Below, in pieces: positions 7,896 through 17,764 of a DNA stretch of 64,000 bases; the first letter of the stretch is position 1; every line of letters starts with the position of its first letter. The DNA is taken from assembly GCF_000369405.1 (NCBI RefSeq), contig NZ_KB849999.1, forward strand, positions 540,054 through 604,053, given 5' to 3'. Source of the DNA: Acinetobacter sp. ANC 3929 (lineage in GTDB: Bacteria > Pseudomonadota > Gammaproteobacteria > Pseudomonadales > Moraxellaceae). Below the pieces are notes generated by a model, which was not told the DNA's origin, searched no databases, and saw nothing but the letters and a program-made list of their open reading frames with translations. Position numbers and translations under genes: made by a program.

Positions 7896-8777
7896 TTATT
7901 CAATCCCGATGACGGTGGTAATGTAGGCAGTTGTGAGTAAGATCATCAAACCAAGGGACATTTCAAATAAAATGGCATAGCTTAATTGCTGTGCAAATTT
8001 TGGCTCTTGAAGGCGAGGGGTAAAATACCATTTGTTAAATGCGGCCAACAGTAAAATACTCACAACAAATAAAAGCTTAATGATAAAACCAGCCCCATAA
8101 GGTGTATTGATTAAAGCATTAAAATCTTTAAATAAAAGTACAGCAACACTGGCACCACATAGGATTAAAATTGCAACTACAAACGCCGCGATACGTCCGA
8201 ATAAATGCATGCGCTCTTTTAACGCGAAGCCATTTATTGCCCGACTGGTTTTCCAGAGCGGGTATAAGGCGCCCATCCATAAAGACATGACCAGTACATG
8301 GATGGATAATAAAAATTGGGCGAACAAGGATAAATTAGTGACATGACCCAGCTGAGAAAAGCTATAGACAATCAGCAGTACGGGAAGTGTAAAGATTATC
8401 TTTTCAAACGCATTGGTTGCGGTATTTTTTTGATTCAGTTTGAAGATCAGCAATGCGAGTATCATTGCAAAACTGAGGATACGAATCAGATGGGCATGTC
8501 CAGTCGCAGTGTTGATCAGAATATTGATGTAGTTCCAATCAAACATACCGAGCAAGCCTGTATTGGCAAAGCTTCCAATTAAAAACAAGAATCCTAAGGT
8601 ACTTGAGATCAAACCCAGAGCTGCGCCAATGCTCATGTAATTGACAATATTTGCTTTGATTTCAGCATAGCGCCCGAGCAGGAAATAGCTGAATGCGCCA
8701 CCAACCACAAAAGCAATACTCAGATAGAGGCCAATTTTTGTTATCCACGTTGCGAATATCCAATATTCAGACATCAT
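7896..8777 (-). CDS. copD: CopD-family copper homeostasis membrane protein
   Basis: A 293-residue inner-membrane protein with about eight hydrophobic segments and the CopD pattern: His residues at membrane borders (GHAHLIRI near 92-99, GHVTNLSLFAQFLLSIHV near 143-160, LWMGALYPLW). It is encoded 75 bp downstream of copC on the same strand. CopC-CopD pairs handle periplasmic copper and CopD is thought to move it across the inner membrane; direction and role vary among bacteria. Two adjacent ATGs (8777, 8774) follow AGGAATAAATA. A large hairpin lies between copC and copD. Confidence 0.88.
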   Translation of the reverse strand: MMSEYWIFATWITKIGLYLSIAFVVGGAFSYFLLGRYAEIKANIVNYMSIGAALGLISSTLGFLFLIGSFANTGLLGMFDWNYINILINTATGHAHLIRILSFAMILALLIFKLNQKNTATNAFEKIIFTLPVLLIVYSFSQLGHVTNLSLFAQFLLSIHVLVMSLWMGALYPLWKTSRAINGFALKERMHLFGRIAAFVVAILILCGASVAVLLFKDFNALINTPYGAGFIIKLLFVVSILLLAAFNKWYFTPRLQEPKFAQQLSYAILFEMSLGLMILLTTAYITTVIGIE

Positions 8778-8793
8778 TATTTATTCCTAGGAA

Positions 8794-8830
8794 TGAATAA
8801 GTTACCAATGTGGTATTGGTAACTTATTCA
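8794..8830. repeat. 16-bp perfect inverted repeat between copC and copD
   Basis: TGAATAAGTTACCAAT (8794-8809) and its exact reverse complement (8815-8830) flank a 5-nt loop. It lies in the 75-bp gap between copC and copD, ends 17 bases before the copD start, and lacks a T-tract on either strand. This suggests an mRNA processing/stability hairpin or a control on copD expression rather than a simple terminator. Confidence 0.65.
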
Positions 8831-8852
8831 GGCTGCTGCAATTTTATCTGGA

Positions 8853-9224
8853 TTATTTGAGTGTGAAGCTATATTCACCATTCATGTTGTGCCCATCTTT
8901 GCCCATCGTGCCCCAAAGCACGGTATATTTGCCTTTTTTTAGGCTTGGCAGGGCAACATCAAATGATTTCTTCAAATCATGGCTGACTTTATAATTAAGC
9001 GGCAGTTCTTTGCGTTGTTCATCAACAACTTTAATATTCATCAACATCACTTCTTCACCAAAATTAAGGGTTAAGTTTTTAGGTTGCGTTGAGACAATGG
9101 TATTTGCAGCAGGTGTTGCACTGATCAGGGTGACATGGGCAAATGCACTGTTGGTGGCAGCAACCAATGTCGCACCCAGCAAAATATTTCGTAGCGCGGT
9201 TGTTCTGTTTGAAAATAAACGCAT
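8853..9224 (-). CDS. copC: CopC-family periplasmic copper-binding protein
   Basis: A 123-residue small periplasmic protein with a signal peptide ending AFA before His (cleavage would leave His as residue 1, the usual first Cu(II) ligand). Its immunoglobulin-like fold shows as HVTLISATPA, LTLNFGEEV and GTMGKDGHNMNGEYSFTL. The DGH near the C-terminus matches the family's second copper-ligand region. The Met-rich Cu(I) loop of plasmid CopC is essentially absent, so this is the short Cu(II)-only type. RBS GAGGA precedes the ATG. It is transcribed ahead of copD. Confidence 0.88.
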   Translation of the reverse strand: MRLFSNRTTALRNILLGATLVAATNSAFAHVTLISATPAANTIVSTQPKNLTLNFGEEVMLMNIKVVDEQRKELPLNYKVSHDLKKSFDVALPSLKKGKYTVLWGTMGKDGHNMNGEYSFTLK

Positions 9225-9349
9225 TTTTTATCCTCTTCTGATGCATGAATATGAGGTAATGACTCATTGAGAGCCATCACTTTTCATCTCCGATTATGAA
9301 ATATGCAGAGCTACATCTACGCGACATGAAAATTACTTTTCTGTCATTT

Positions 9350-10531
9350 TTAGGTTGAAAGACTTGGTTTCATGCTACAAAGAACGATGGGTAGCGACAG
9401 GATGTAAATGAGGACGACACTCAGCCAAATCGCACCGGGCCATGCAGATTGAAACTGAAAATACAGGCTTGAGAACAATAAGGGCGCAAACATCGAAGCC
9501 AGACTGATGGTTGAAGCAATGATGCCTTGAAACTGGCCTTGCTGTTCAGGTGAAACTTTTTGTGAGGCCAAGGCCTGTAAAGATGGCGTTCCAATACTGC
9601 CTAAAGCAAAAATTGGCATTATTGCAAAAATAACCCAGCCCTGTTGGGCAAAAGCCATGATGGATAAGGCAATACAAGAGCAAGCGATTCCGATCAAAAC
9701 CGTGTTTCGATCTCCAAATCGTTTGGATGCATGTTGAGGGATAAAGGCTTGTACCAACATTTGGCATAAACCAAAAGTAGCTAAAGATAGTCCCACCCCA
9801 AAACCATTCCATTGAAAAGTAGCATGTCCCCACAGAGCCCAACACACCGCATAAGCTTCACCAGTCGCACTAAAAATAAAGAAAGTAGCGATAAGCGGAA
9901 ATACGCCAGATATGGATCGAAGCGAGCTAAATACTTTGAATGGATTGAGTGAAGTCGCTGAATCTTTTGGAGGAATCGAGGCTTTTGACTCTGGTAATGC
10001 CAAATAGGCAACAACAAAGTTCAGTCCTGCAAGTAGTGCTGCAATGATAAATGGCAATCTCAGCCAATATTCACCTAATATACCTCCAAGTATCGGGCCA
10101 ATGATAAAGCCTGCGCCAAACACGGCACTCATCAAACCGAAGTATTTTGCTCGTTGATCTGGTTTTGAAATATCCACCAGATAAGCAGAAGCAACTGACA
10201 TATTGGCACTGGTCATTCCAGCGATGACACGTCCAATCAATAACAGGAGCAGACTATGTGAATAGGCTAAAAATAAGTAGTTAAGTGTTGAACCCGCTAA
10301 AGAGAGTAGCAGGATGGGGCGGCGTCCAAATTTGTCGCTTAAGGTCCCAAGGAGAGGTGAAAAGATAAATTGCATGGCCGCATAAAGACTACTCAATATC
10401 CCAATGTACATGGCGATATGAGTACTATGGGTAATGTCTTGCAGCAGTGAAGGTAAGATTGGAAAAATAAGACCAATGCCGATTGCATCCAAAGCAATGG
10501 TCGAAAAAATAATAAATAAAGGTCGATTCAT
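9350..10531 (-). CDS. Tet(A)-like MFS drug efflux pump
   Basis: 393 residues, 12 membrane segments. The N-terminus MNRPLFIIFSTIALDAIGIG and motif A (GTLSDKFGRRPILLLSLAG) place it in the TCR/Tet drug:H+ antiporter family, and it has the family ALDAIGIGLIFPILP string. The frame is open to 10603, but the ATG at 10531 has AGGA seven bases upstream and gives the family N-terminus. There is no tetR partner beside it, so it is more likely a chromosomal housekeeping efflux pump than a mobile tetracycline-resistance gene. Whether it exports tetracycline cannot be told from sequence. Confidence 0.85.
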   Translation of the reverse strand: MNRPLFIIFSTIALDAIGIGLIFPILPSLLQDITHSTHIAMYIGILSSLYAAMQFIFSPLLGTLSDKFGRRPILLLSLAGSTLNYLFLAYSHSLLLLLIGRVIAGMTSANMSVASAYLVDISKPDQRAKYFGLMSAVFGAGFIIGPILGGILGEYWLRLPFIIAALLAGLNFVVAYLALPESKASIPPKDSATSLNPFKVFSSLRSISGVFPLIATFFIFSATGEAYAVCWALWGHATFQWNGFGVGLSLATFGLCQMLVQAFIPQHASKRFGDRNTVLIGIACSCIALSIMAFAQQGWVIFAIMPIFALGSIGTPSLQALASQKVSPEQQGQFQGIIASTISLASMFAPLLFSSLYFQFQSAWPGAIWLSVVLIYILSLPIVLCSMKPSLST

Positions 10532-10854
10532 AAAGCATCCTATCGAAATAGCAGGCACAGAAATACTGTGAAAACCTGTTAACGATGCCTGATAACAACT
10601 CAAGCCCTGATGAACGCTGACCGAACCTTTGAAAGATAAGGATATGTGTCGATGCGATATTTTTCTTTCACTAGAAAATGTATCTACATCAATTTTTCGC
10701 GGTTTTTTTATCGTAACAATGAAAACGAATGAACTTATTCCGTTCTATCGTCTGTTGAAAATTTTAGCATTAAAAATAAGCAAGAAACAATATGGCCTCA
10801 AGTGAAAGCAGATGTGCCATGTCATTCAACATCACACATCTAAGCAGAGCGTCA
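10532..10854. other. 323-bp intergenic region between two MFS genes
   Basis: No ORF or RNA gene is evident. It should contain the terminator of the fsr-like gene and the promoter of the Tet-like gene, both on the minus strand, but I see no strong hairpin with a T-tract and no clear promoter. Confidence 0.35.
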
Positions 10855-12078
10855 TTATTTTTTGGTATTCGGCAACAACGCTGTCATAAAACCTAACAGA
10901 GGTAAGAAAGAGCAGAGTTTATAGACCCAGACAATGCCCTGTGTATCAGCCAAATGGCCTAAACCTGCTGCACCAATTCCACCAATCCCGAACATCAGTC
11001 CAAACATTAAGCCTGCAACCATACCAACTCGACCTGGAACAGCCTCTTGGGCATAAACCACAAGCGCAGAGAAGGCTGAAGACATGACTAAACCAATAAT
11101 AATGACCAGAATAGCTGTCCCCATTAATCCCACATAAGGCAGCATCAGGGCAAATGGAGCAATACCCAAGAAGGATACCCAAACCACGGCTTTACGCCCA
11201 ATACGATCACCGACTGGGCCTCCTGCAAAAGTACCCAATGCCACAGCGCCTAAAAACATGAATAGGTATAACTGTGATGTCTGGATTGAAACATCAAAGC
11301 GTTCAATGAGATAGAAGGTAAAGTAATTGGTAATGGCAGCGATATAGATAAATTTAGCAAATAGCAAAATACAGATGACAGCCATTGCTTGAATCACCTG
11401 TTTACGCGTCAAAGTTGAAATGGCGCGTTGACTAGCGAGACGATGTGTAGGTGCTTGTTTAACCAGCCATTTGGTTACGCGTAATAAAACGAAAATAGCC
11501 AAAGCAGCAACTAGAACAAATAAGCCAATTGCACCTTGTCCGTTGGGGATAATCACGGCTGCGGCAACTAAGGGGCCCAGTGCTGAACCTGTATTTCCAC
11601 CCACCTGAAACATGGATTGCGCCGTACCAAAACGTCCACCCGATGCAGTACGAGCAATACGTGACGCTTCAGGATGAAAAGTGGATGAACCTATACCAAT
11701 CAGTGCTGCTGCAAAAAGTAAGCTGTGATAACTTCCTGCAATCGCCATTAACCCAATGCCGATCAGTGTGGCGAACATACCCACAGGTAATAAATATGGC
11801 TTTGGATGTTTGTCGGTATAGAGTCCAATCCACGGTTGTAATAATGACGCGGTAATTTGATACACCAACGCAATCCAGCCAATTTGGGCAAAGCTTAGAG
11901 AAAACTCTGCTTTGAGCATGGGATAGCTTGCAGTCACGACCGCCTGAATAGAGTCATTTAACAAATGAGCAAAGGCGACTGCACCGACCACACGTAACAC
12001 GAATTTTTGCGGTTGATCTTGAGGTGGAAATTGCTCTTGTGGAAAGGTGTTCTCGAGAGTCCCTGTATTCGTTGCCAT
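10855..12078 (-). CDS. fsr: Fosmidomycin-resistance (Fsr)-type MFS exporter
   Basis: 407 residues, close to the 406 of E. coli Fsr. Fsr-like strings include AVAFAHLLNDSIQAVVTASY, SFAQIGWIALVYQITASLLQ and GIGSSTFHPEASRIAR; the conserved HLxND in the first helix and FHPEA after motif A are family marks. The frame extends upstream to 12342, but the ATG at 12078 has GGAG at correct spacing and matches the family start. It should export small polar compounds such as fosmidomycin; the natural substrate is unknown. It is divergent from an AraC-type regulator, a usual arrangement for local control. Confidence 0.88.
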   Translation of the reverse strand: MATNTGTLENTFPQEQFPPQDQPQKFVLRVVGAVAFAHLLNDSIQAVVTASYPMLKAEFSLSFAQIGWIALVYQITASLLQPWIGLYTDKHPKPYLLPVGMFATLIGIGLMAIAGSYHSLLFAAALIGIGSSTFHPEASRIARTASGGRFGTAQSMFQVGGNTGSALGPLVAAAVIIPNGQGAIGLFVLVAALAIFVLLRVTKWLVKQAPTHRLASQRAISTLTRKQVIQAMAVICILLFAKFIYIAAITNYFTFYLIERFDVSIQTSQLYLFMFLGAVALGTFAGGPVGDRIGRKAVVWVSFLGIAPFALMLPYVGLMGTAILVIIIGLVMSSAFSALVVYAQEAVPGRVGMVAGLMFGLMFGIGGIGAAGLGHLADTQGIVWVYKLCSFLPLLGFMTALLPNTKK

Positions 12079-12228
12079 ACATGCTCCAACGGGTTGTATC
12101 AGCTTAAATTGTGATATTGAAGAAGGTTTGTTTTTCAGCGTTTTTATCCTAAACTGAACTGAAAGCGGCCCACAATCATATTTGGGACATATAATGTCGA
12201 GTTCAGGCCATTTTGAGAGACAAAGGCA

Positions 12229-13005
12229 ATGCGTAATATTCAGGTCAATGATTTTGAGGATGTGGCCCGTAATGTGATGGCAACAGGCAATGATTACGAA
12301 GATGGTCAAATTCTGGCAAGCCATCGTCATGCCAGAGGGCAATGTTTGTATGCGATAACAGGAGTATTAACGGTAACCACCAATACAGGCAGTTGGGTGG
12401 TACCACCGAAACGTGCGTTATGGATTCCAGCAGGGATTGATCATGAAGTGCATATGGGCGGTATTACCAAAACCCGTAGTGCCTATATTCTTCCAGAAAT
12501 CGCGCGCAAAGCAGGTTTGGCTTGTTATTGTGCGGTTATCAACGTCTCGCCGTTATTGCATGAATTACTCTCGACAGCGGTTGATCTGCCTGTCGAATAT
12601 GAATTGGGTGGACGCGATGATTATTTGATGCAATTGATTATTGCCGAAATCGCTTTGATGCCTGAATTACCATTGAATGCACCTTTACCACAAGAGCCAC
12701 GCTTGGCTGCATTATGTTTGCAATTATTAAAAGCACCGACTTTAGACCATGATTTAGATCAGATTGCTGATCAGGTTGGGATGAGCCGTCGCAATTTTAC
12801 CCGAATTTTTCGGCTACAGACCGGCATGAGTTTTAGTCATTGGCGGCAACAGGCCTGTCTACTGAATGCATTGACCAGAATGGAATTAGGACAGCCGATT
12901 ACCCGTGTGGCGATGGAGCTTGGGTATAGCAGTAGTAGTGCATTTACTGCTGCCTTTAAACGTTCTTTAGGTGTGGCACCACGTTTTTATTTACAAGGAA
13001 AATGA
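12229..13005 (+). CDS. AraC-family regulator with cupin sensor domain (NimR-like)
   Basis: 258 residues. The N-terminal cupin (residues ~20-110) has ASHRHARGQCLYAITGVLTV and PPKRALWIPAGIDHEV. The C-terminal double helix-turn-helix (~165-255) has LDQIADQVGMSRRNFTRIFR and a second helix in VAMELGYSSSSAFTAAFKR. The layout matches NimR/YeaM-type regulators, which control a neighbouring MFS exporter. It is divergent from the fsr-like gene with 150 bp between the starts, so that pump is the likely target. The ATG at 12229 lies after GAGACAAAGGCA. Confidence 0.88.
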   Translation: MRNIQVNDFEDVARNVMATGNDYEDGQILASHRHARGQCLYAITGVLTVTTNTGSWVVPPKRALWIPAGIDHEVHMGGITKTRSAYILPEIARKAGLACYCAVINVSPLLHELLSTAVDLPVEYELGGRDDYLMQLIIAEIALMPELPLNAPLPQEPRLAALCLQLLKAPTLDHDLDQIADQVGMSRRNFTRIFRLQTGMSFSHWRQQACLLNALTRMELGQPITRVAMELGYSSSSAFTAAFKRSLGVAPRFYLQGK

Positions 13006-13095
13006 TTCGGTGAATGTGATAATGTGAGATGAAATCAATTCACTCACTTCACGACCATTTGCATGGTTTGAGAACATAAGATCAACGATAAATTT

Positions 13096-14241
13096 ATGCT
13101 GTCATTATTAAAAGGTTTGGCCTTGTCCCATCAAGGTCTGGAAAAAAATAACACATTTGGTGAAGGATTATCTGGAACCCTGAACGCGATTGAGCATCTG
13201 GGTTATGTACAAATAGATACCATTTCCGTGGTTGAGCGTGCGCATCATCATGTTTTGTGGAGTCGGGTGCCAGATTATCAGTTGAGCCATTTAAATCAGT
13301 TAGTGAAAGATCAGCTAATTTTCGAGCATTGGGCCCACGCAGCCTCTTATCTGCCGATGCGGGATTATCGTTATGCCATGCCCTTGATGAATGCGATACG
13401 AAATGGTGAAAGTCGCTATTTCAAAAGTGATCCACGTTTGATGAAGGAAATTCTGGCTCAGGTTAAAGCAGAAGGTCAAATTCAACTGAGAAATATGCAG
13501 AAGGAGAAGCGGGAAGGTCCCGCAGGTTGGTGGAATGCAGGTCCAAGTCGTAAGGCACTTGAGCAGTTATTTATGCAAGGTGACTTGATGATCTGTGAGC
13601 GTAATGGCATGGAGAAAGTCTTTGATCTGACTGAACGCTGTTTGCCACAAGGGATTGATCTCAGCACACCGACATTGCATGAATATGCGCATTATTTATT
13701 GAACATGAACATACGCGCACACGGTGTATTTACATGGAAGCAGTTATTGCATTTAAAAGGAAAAGCGTTACGTGAGGTGATGCGTACCATATTGGATGAA
13801 CATATCGATGCAGGGTTAGTAAAGTTCCTGAAACTCGAAAATGGACAAACGATTTATGCAGCCAGTGCGGTCTTGCAACATGAACCCGTTATTCAGGCAA
13901 AACTCAAAATATTGTCTCCTTTCGATAATCTGGTGATTCATCGAGAGCGCCTGAGTAGCTTATTTGACTTTGATTACCGTATTGAATGTTATGTGCCAGC
14001 TGCGAAAAGACAATATGGTTATTTTTGCTTACCCTTGTTGTATGCAGATCGGTTTGTTGGCCGTATTGATTGTAAAGTGCATCGTCGCGAAAAAAGATTA
14101 GAGGTAATTCGTCTGCATTTAGAAGATCCGAAGATGCAGGATCGAGAGGCTTTTATTAAAGCATTAGAAATAGAATTACAACATTTTGCTGTGTTTAATC
14201 AGTGTGCAAGTGTTGATTTAGGGAAGAATAGCTTAAGCTGA
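13096..14241 (+). CDS. Winged-helix DNA glycosylase, YcaQ/AlkX type
   Basis: 381 residues of the HTH_42 (AlkZ/YcaQ) family. The catalytic motif region reads GYVQIDTISVVERAHHHVLW, giving Q39-I40-D41, the QxD form of YcaQ/AlkX rather than the QxQ of Streptomyces AlkZ. Three tandem winged helices are expected; FEHWAHAASYLPM and the later LSPFDNLVIHRERL are family landmarks. These enzymes unhook interstrand crosslinks or excise bulky alkylated bases. The frame begins at the ATG at 13096, with no strong ribosome binding site. It is a single gene converging on the oxidoreductase at 14297. Confidence 0.88.
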   Translation: MLSLLKGLALSHQGLEKNNTFGEGLSGTLNAIEHLGYVQIDTISVVERAHHHVLWSRVPDYQLSHLNQLVKDQLIFEHWAHAASYLPMRDYRYAMPLMNAIRNGESRYFKSDPRLMKEILAQVKAEGQIQLRNMQKEKREGPAGWWNAGPSRKALEQLFMQGDLMICERNGMEKVFDLTERCLPQGIDLSTPTLHEYAHYLLNMNIRAHGVFTWKQLLHLKGKALREVMRTILDEHIDAGLVKFLKLENGQTIYAASAVLQHEPVIQAKLKILSPFDNLVIHRERLSSLFDFDYRIECYVPAAKRQYGYFCLPLLYADRFVGRIDCKVHRREKRLEVIRLHLEDPKMQDREAFIKALEIELQHFAVFNQCASVDLGKNSLS

Positions 14242-14247
14242 GAAATC

Positions 14248-14278
14248 GGGCATGATCTTGAAAATATTAATCATGCCC
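14248..14278. terminator. Hairpin between convergent genes
   Basis: GGGCATGAT (14248-14256) pairs with ATCATGCCC (14270-14278) across a 13-nt loop between two converging genes. T-tracts are short on both strands, so termination efficiency is uncertain. Confidence 0.5.
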
Positions 14279-14296
14279 AATCATGAGCTATTTACT

Positions 14297-17200
14297 TTAG
14301 GCTTTGTTATTTAGCTGAGTCGATAGCTCATCCCAACGTTGATTTGCGCTTTGCATCGCTTGCATTTTGATATGACCAAAGCCACGTACTTCCGCAGGAA
14401 GCTCGGCAATTTGTGTAGCCACTGTCAAATTGTACTGTTGTGGTGCTGCAATAAGTTCTTTTACAAATCCAATGTAGCGATCACGCCATGCGTGCTCATG
14501 TCGGCGTTCTTGTTGACGTGCAAATGGATCAAGAAAAGTTTCACGCAGCCATTGTAAGCGGGCAAGTAGCATCATCGGGAAACGCATCCAGTAACCAAAA
14601 ATACGTTTGCGGACATTAGTGCCAAGTGTCGGTGGGGCAAGATGGTAGGATAAACGTACACCACGACCAAATTGCGACTCAATGGATTTCTTAAAGCTTG
14701 CACCTGTTAGTAGACGTGCCACTTCATACTCATCTTTATATGCCATCACACGATAAAGTTGTATTGCTATGGTTTTTGCCAATGCTTCAGGCAGTAATTT
14801 AGCAACCTGTTCTAACAACATACGATATTGATTGGCATAGGCTTCATTCCAATAGTCTTGCAAGCGTGAAGTCCGATCATGAATCAGTTCAGCTAGTGTC
14901 TGTGGTGCATTGGTTTTTGGCAAGCTGTCGAGTAGATGGGTGATTAGGCTCGAATCACTAGCAAGGTGGCATCCAATACGGAAAGCTTCCAGATTCTTTT
15001 CAACTGCTGTGCCATTGAGTTGAATCGCTTTTTCAATACTTTCACGCAGTAATGGAATTTGACCTGATTGCCATGCCATCCCAAGCAAGAGCTGATTGGC
15101 AAAAATGGCATCACCTAAGACTTGTGTGGCAATCCTTGCAGCAGGTAAGGAGACCAGTTTTCCTTGCTTGACATGACCACGAAGACGATTGATCAAGTCC
15201 GTAACTGGGGCAAACCAGTCACGCTTATTGATAAAGTCAGATGTAGGGGCACTATCTTCATTGACGAGTACCATCGCATCTTGTTTTAAGCGTGATAGCG
15301 CTGCATGACTGCCTGCCACAATTGCATCAGCACCAATCAATAGGTCACATTGATGTTCAGGAATTTTGGTAGAGGAAATTTGGCTATCGTCAGTCGCAAC
15401 TTGAATATAGGAATAAACCGTACCGCCTTTTTGTGCTAATCCTGCCATATCCATGACACGGGTCGCTTTTCCTTCTAGATGAGCTGCCATACCCAGTAAA
15501 GCCCCGACAGTGACCACACCCGTTCCACCCACACCGCCGACCATAATTCGGCTTGGTATATCGCCAAGTTGTGGAATTATTGGTCGTTCAGGCCAACCCG
15601 TAGCAAAACCTTCAAACTTGGCTGGACGTTTCATATCCCGTGTATGCACAGTGACAAAGCTTGGGCAGAAACCTTCTACACAGGTGAAATCTTTATTACA
15701 ACTGCTTTGGTTAATTTGACGCTTGGTGCCCAATGTCGTTTCTAAGGGTTCAATCGACAGACAATTTGATTTTTTTGAACAATCGCCACAACCTTCACAG
15801 ATATCGCTGTTGATATACAAACGTTCAGCAGGATCTGGATACATATCGCGTTTACGACGGCGACGCTTTTCGCTGGCACAGGTTTGAACATAAATTAAAG
15901 CGGTAACACCTGAAATATCACGCAATTCACGTTGCACGGTGTCTAAATCATTTCTATGGCGGATTTCTACATTCGGTGCAAGATGCTCTTCAGCATGAAT
16001 CAATTCAGGTTCATCGGTCACAATGACCTGTTTTTTAATCCCTTCTGCATCAAGCTGACGGGTTAGTTGCGCCACACTCAAATGTCCATCCACATGCTGA
16101 CCACCTGTCATGGCAACTGCATCGTTGTACAGAATTTTATAGGTGATATTGATATTGGCTGCGATGGCTTGTCGAATTGCGAGATAACCTGAATGGAAGT
16201 AGGTTCCGTCACCGAGATTGGCAAAAATATGTTTTTCATTGGTAAAGTGCGATGCACCCGCCCAACTCACACCTTCACCGCCCATTTGCGAGAAAGTTTC
16301 GGTGCCGCGATCCAGTGATACCGCAATATAGTGGCAACCGATGCCGCCGAGAGCGCGGCTGCCTTCTGGCACCACGGTGGAGGTATTATGCGGACAACCA
16401 CTACAGAAATAAGGTTTGCGGTCTGCCAGATCCAGCACACGGCGTGATTCTTGTTCTGCTTTTTGCAGTAAATCGATGCGATTTTGAATTTGTTGTCTTA
16501 AATTCTCTGGTAAATCGAGTTGCAAAAAACGTACAGCCAGCATTTTGGCAATCGGTTCGGGTTGGAACTCATAATGACCAATCAGCGGTGCTTCCTCGAT
16601 GGAGGTACTCCATTCACCTTTACCATGAGTGGCTTTGCCGATGACATGTGGACGTTGCTCATCAGGTAGGGAATACAGTTCATCCTTGATTTGTGATTCA
16701 AGAATAGGGCGTTTCTCTTCAACCACAATCAGCTCTTTTAATCCTTCGGCAAATTCACGAATACCTTGAGGTTCTAAAGGCCAGATCAAGCCAACTTGGT
16801 AAACACGTAGCCCAAGCTGTTGCGCCGTTTCATTCTCAATGCCTAAAATGCGTAAAGCTTCAATGGTATCGAGATAGCCTTTACCGCTGGCAACAATCCC
16901 GATGCGGGCATGTTCACATGGCCAAGTGGTCTGATTGAGTTGATTGGCGCGCGCATAGGCCAATACCGCAGGTAATCGGTATTGATACAGGCGTTGTTCT
17001 TGTTGGATACCATGATCAGGCCAACGGATGTGTAAACCATCGGTAGGTAAATCAACTTCGGGCAAAACAGGCGTGACACGATCTAGATCAACATTGACTG
17101 AAGCCGAGGTTTCAACAATTTCACTGACCAGTTTCATTGAGGTCCAAACACCAGCAAAACGTGACATGGCAACCGCATGTACACCAAGATCTAGGATGTG

Positions 17201-17764
17201 CTGCACCGAAGTGGGATAGAAAATTGGAATACCACAACCCATCATCACATGTTCGGACTGATGTGGAACAGTCGAAGATTTACAGGAATGGTCATCACCA
17301 AATAAAGCGACCACACCGCCATGTTCAGCAGTTCCGGCAAGATTGGCATGACGCAATACATCGCCTGAACGATCTACACCAGGACCTTTACCATACCACC
17401 ATGCAGTGACACCATCATATTTTCCCTGACCTGCAAGGTTCGCTTGCTGCGTGCCCCAAATGGCTGTTGCCGCGAGGTCTTCATTAATACCGGGTTGAAA
17501 CACGACATTGTGATCTTTAAGTATCCCTCCAATTTGCCAAAGGAAATTATCATAGTTACCCACAGGCGAACCACGATAGCCTGATATAAAACCAGCGGTA
17601 TGATACCCATTCAACTCATCACGGCGTGTTTGTGCTAGAGGTAACCGAACCAGTGCCTGAATACCACTCATATAGGCTGAACCGTCATCACTGATATATT
17701 TGTCGTCCAGTGATACATCCTTAGTAGCGATCATTTTTGGAGTAACTTTTGTCGCTATATTCAT
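14297..17764 (-). CDS. Fused indolepyruvate:ferredoxin oxidoreductase-type enzyme
   Basis: A 1155-residue single-chain 2-oxoacid:acceptor oxidoreductase, the bacterial fusion of alpha and gamma parts. The N-terminal pyrimidine-binding region (GFISGYRGSPVGNYD) covers about residues 40-400. A Cys-containing segment FCSGCPHNTS follows near 470. The ThDP site is NLGDGTYFHSG with NDAVAMTGGQ (about 520-565). A 4Fe-4S motif ICEGCGDCSKKSNC is near 660, and the gamma domain has GGVGGTGVVTVGALLG (~735). It oxidatively decarboxylates aryl or branched 2-oxo acids to acyl-CoA with reduction of ferredoxin or a flavin carrier. It is divergent from a LysR gene and lies upstream of the liu cluster, so 2-oxoisocaproate (leucine keto acid) is a plausible substrate, by inference only. 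Confidence 0.9.
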   Translation of the reverse strand: MNIATKVTPKMIATKDVSLDDKYISDDGSAYMSGIQALVRLPLAQTRRDELNGYHTAGFISGYRGSPVGNYDNFLWQIGGILKDHNVVFQPGINEDLAATAIWGTQQANLAGQGKYDGVTAWWYGKGPGVDRSGDVLRHANLAGTAEHGGVVALFGDDHSCKSSTVPHQSEHVMMGCGIPIFYPTSVQHILDLGVHAVAMSRFAGVWTSMKLVSEIVETSASVNVDLDRVTPVLPEVDLPTDGLHIRWPDHGIQQEQRLYQYRLPAVLAYARANQLNQTTWPCEHARIGIVASGKGYLDTIEALRILGIENETAQQLGLRVYQVGLIWPLEPQGIREFAEGLKELIVVEEKRPILESQIKDELYSLPDEQRPHVIGKATHGKGEWSTSIEEAPLIGHYEFQPEPIAKMLAVRFLQLDLPENLRQQIQNRIDLLQKAEQESRRVLDLADRKPYFCSGCPHNTSTVVPEGSRALGGIGCHYIAVSLDRGTETFSQMGGEGVSWAGASHFTNEKHIFANLGDGTYFHSGYLAIRQAIAANINITYKILYNDAVAMTGGQHVDGHLSVAQLTRQLDAEGIKKQVIVTDEPELIHAEEHLAPNVEIRHRNDLDTVQRELRDISGVTALIYVQTCASEKRRRRKRDMYPDPAERLYINSDICEGCGDCSKKSNCLSIEPLETTLGTKRQINQSSCNKDFTCVEGFCPSFVTVHTRDMKRPAKFEGFATGWPERPIIPQLGDIPSRIMVGGVGGTGVVTVGALLGMAAHLEGKATRVMDMAGLAQKGGTVYSYIQVATDDSQISSTKIPEHQCDLLIGADAIVAGSHAALSRLKQDAMVLVNEDSAPTSDFINKRDWFAPVTDLINRLRGHVKQGKLVSLPAARIATQVLGDAIFANQLLLGMAWQSGQIPLLRESIEKAIQLNGTAVEKNLEAFRIGCHLASDSSLITHLLDSLPKTNAPQTLAELIHDRTSRLQDYWNEAYANQYRMLLEQVAKLLPEALAKTIAIQLYRVMAYKDEYEVARLLTGASFKKSIESQFGRGVRLSYHLAPPTLGTNVRKRIFGYWMRFPMMLLARLQWLRETFLDPFARQQERRHEHAWRDRYIGFVKELIAAPQQYNLTVATQIAELPAEVRGFGHIKMQAMQSANQRWDELSTQLNNKA

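Noticed and set aside
8794..8830. Rho-independent terminator of copC
   Set aside because: Strong stem but no T-tract on either strand.
9350..10531. Acquired tetracycline-resistance determinant
   Set aside because: No divergent tetR, transposon end or composition shift; a chromosomal Tet-like pump is the simpler reading.
16252..16644. 130-codon plus-strand frame inside the large oxidoreductase
   Set aside because: Antisense to a well-conserved ThDP/Fe-S enzyme; no ribosome binding site and no protein-like pattern.
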